NCBI GenBank assembly: GCA_040755755.1 | Contig: JBFLZW010000033.1 | Span: 165,010 to 229,009, forward strand | DNA from: a bacterium | GTDB taxonomy: Bacteria > SZUA-182 > DTGQ01 | Direction: 5' to 3' | Length of the DNA stretch: 64,000 nucleotides | In this document: positions 63,243-64,000 of the stretch, piece by piece | Layout: each line of letters begins with the position of its first letter | Position numbering within the stretch: the stretch's first letter is position 1 | Position numbers and translations under genes: made by a program | Notes under the pieces: model-generated | What the model was told of the DNA's origin: nothing | Seen by the model: only the letters and a program-made list of their open reading frames with translations | Databases searched by the model: none

Positions 63243-63324
63243 GCCGAAGTGGTGGAATTGGCAGACACGCTGTCTTGAGGGGGCAGTGGTTAACCCCGTG
63301 CGGGTTCGAGTCCCGCCTTCGGCA
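63243..63324 (+). tRNA. tRNA-Leu (anticodon GAG)
   Basis: Acceptor stem GCCGAAG (63243-63249) pairs with CTTCGGC (63317-63323), followed by discriminator A. The D arm is TGGAATTGGCAGACACG. The anticodon arm CTGTC-TTGAGGG-GGCAG gives GAG. The extra arm contains GGTTAACCCC, and the T arm is GCGGGTTCGAGTCCCGC. The long variable arm and U8/G18-19 pattern fit a class II leucine tRNA. CCA is not encoded. A T-rich stretch (CTTTTCTTTTTC) follows. Confidence 0.95.
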
Positions 63325-63465
63325 CTTTTCTTTTTCTACCCACACTGCACCCCCCAAGGACACCTTTCTGTTTACCTTACAACCATTCAAGTTCATCTGG
63401 ATTGACCAGATACGCTGCTGGTAAATATCCAAAAGATCAGGTACTGTGTACCAGAGAATATACAG

Positions 63466-63495
63466 AATCCAGCTTCAATAAATCCAGCTTCAATA
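63466..63495. repeat. 15-bp tandem duplication
   Basis: AATCCAGCTTCAATA occurs twice back to back (63466-63480, 63481-63495), just before a single GTAACTACTCAG end (63505-63516) of the palindromic repeat family. No gene is seen in 63325-63541. Confidence 0.85.
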
Positions 63496-63541
63496 AGATA
63501 AAGGGTAACTACTCAGCCTGGATATAGAGATTCATTGAGAT

Positions 63542-63862
63542 TTATTCGACGAGGGAGGGGATAAAGAGAACTCCCTTGAAAGCATCTTTGATAGCATCGA
63601 TGACCCTGAGACTATTTTTCCTTACTGTAGAGATATAACTACGACTACAACAGAAATTATCTGCTCTTTCTCGTGTTCGGAAAGAACCTGACACTTTCTG
63701 CTTGACTTTCACCATCCGGACATCCCTTTCTCCCTGATTGTTATCAAAAGGTACACGAAAGTCATACATAAAGGTCAGCACCTGCTGTTTGTGCTCCTTT
63801 AATCGGTCAAGGAGGTTTTTAGGGGGAGATTGCTTGACCTTGCCTCTTTTCTTTTTTGGCAC
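63542..63862 (-). pseudogene. IS66-family transposase, C-terminal fragment
   Basis: About 106 residues match the end of IS66 transposases (TnpC): [40 protein letters not shown] and [10 protein letters not shown], then [10 protein letters not shown]. The family is ~450-530 residues. Upstream in frame (63863-64000) the reading continues without a stop but has no IS66 character, so the N-terminal part appears lost or replaced. The catalytic Asp residues would have been upstream; only the final Glu region (GERD) is present. The window edge prevents certainty. Confidence 0.75.
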
Positions 63863-64000
63863 CTGCTCCTGGGTGTAATCTGCAACAATATAGTTATGGA
63901 TAGAGGGAGAAAATAGAAGAATTAAAGTTACCCGTTGGGGATTGGGAGATGAAATAGCGATAGAGGAAAAATGAATAAATAAAATGACCGGAATAAGGGG

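Noticed and set aside
63863-64000. In-frame extension of the IS66 fragment to the window end
   Set aside because: The frame is open but its residues do not resemble IS66 transposases, so I limit the call to the recognisable part.

Overview
The window comes from an anaerobic, Gram-negative-type bacterium, most likely an uncultured deltaproteobacterium-like lineage or a neighbouring candidate phylum. The evidence is desulfoferrodoxin, multiheme c-type cytochrome, iron-sulfur membrane proteins, TonB/ExbB/ExbD, an exosortase/PEP-CTERM system and a dockerin protein. This is inferred from gene content only; no rRNA gene is present.

Layout. (1) 1-12.2 kb is an exopolysaccharide locus: the tail of an EpsI-type exosortase partner, a polyprenyl-phosphate sugar-1-phosphate transferase, a flippase, a glycosyltransferase, a polymerase/ligase, a methyltransferase, a decapitated UDP-GlcNAc 2-epimerase, an opposing exported glycosidase-like gene, a UDP-sugar dehydrogenase and a PEP-CTERM-like protein. 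(2) 12.2-17.9 kb (minus strand) is a signalling operon: degenerate GGDEF-REC-HD-GYP, hybrid histidine kinase, PstS-like protein, HPt protein. (3) 18-28 kb holds an unknown 807-residue protein with a phosphatidylserine-decarboxylase remnant, an ExbB fused to DUF2341/LamG-like exported domains with ExbD, TonB and a coiled-coil protein, a second pstS, and phoB. Two of these promoter regions carry matching 11-bp-period direct repeats that look like Pho boxes. (4) 28.1-31.8 kb is a P1B-type ATPase with two companion HMA-like proteins; all three HMA-like domains lack the usual CxxC metal site.

(5) 32.1-47.5 kb is a complete type III-A CRISPR-Cas locus, all reading on the minus strand: cas6, an NE0113-family CARF protein, cas10, csm2-csm5, a Card1/Can2-type CARF nuclease, a Csx3-type ring nuclease, cas1, cas2, a leader and an array of 42 identical 37-bp repeats with 41 spacers. 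An isolated degenerate repeat sits just upstream of cas1. The set covers adaptation, crRNA processing, RNA-guided interference with cyclic-oligoadenylate synthesis, a signal-activated nuclease and a signal-degrading enzyme.

(6) 48-64 kb is mixed: a Tat-exported unknown protein, desulfoferrodoxin, a DUF523/DUF1722 protein, a six-heme cytochrome with an iron-sulfur/cytochrome b-like membrane partner, a membrane protein, an exported guanidino-group-modifying enzyme, a radical SAM protein, a 1410-residue NHL-repeat/dockerin protein, tRNA-Leu(GAG) and an IS66 transposase tail.

The most striking unlisted structure is a non-coding ~270-bp MITE-like element present three times (6.9, 47.9 and 51.3 kb). 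It has 18-bp terminal inverted repeats, and the two complete copies are flanked by perfect 10-bp target duplications that contain the stop codon of the neighbouring gene. The third copy is truncated exactly where the epimerase gene has lost its first half. Short palindromic repeats and small in-frame tandem duplications are scattered through the rest of the window.
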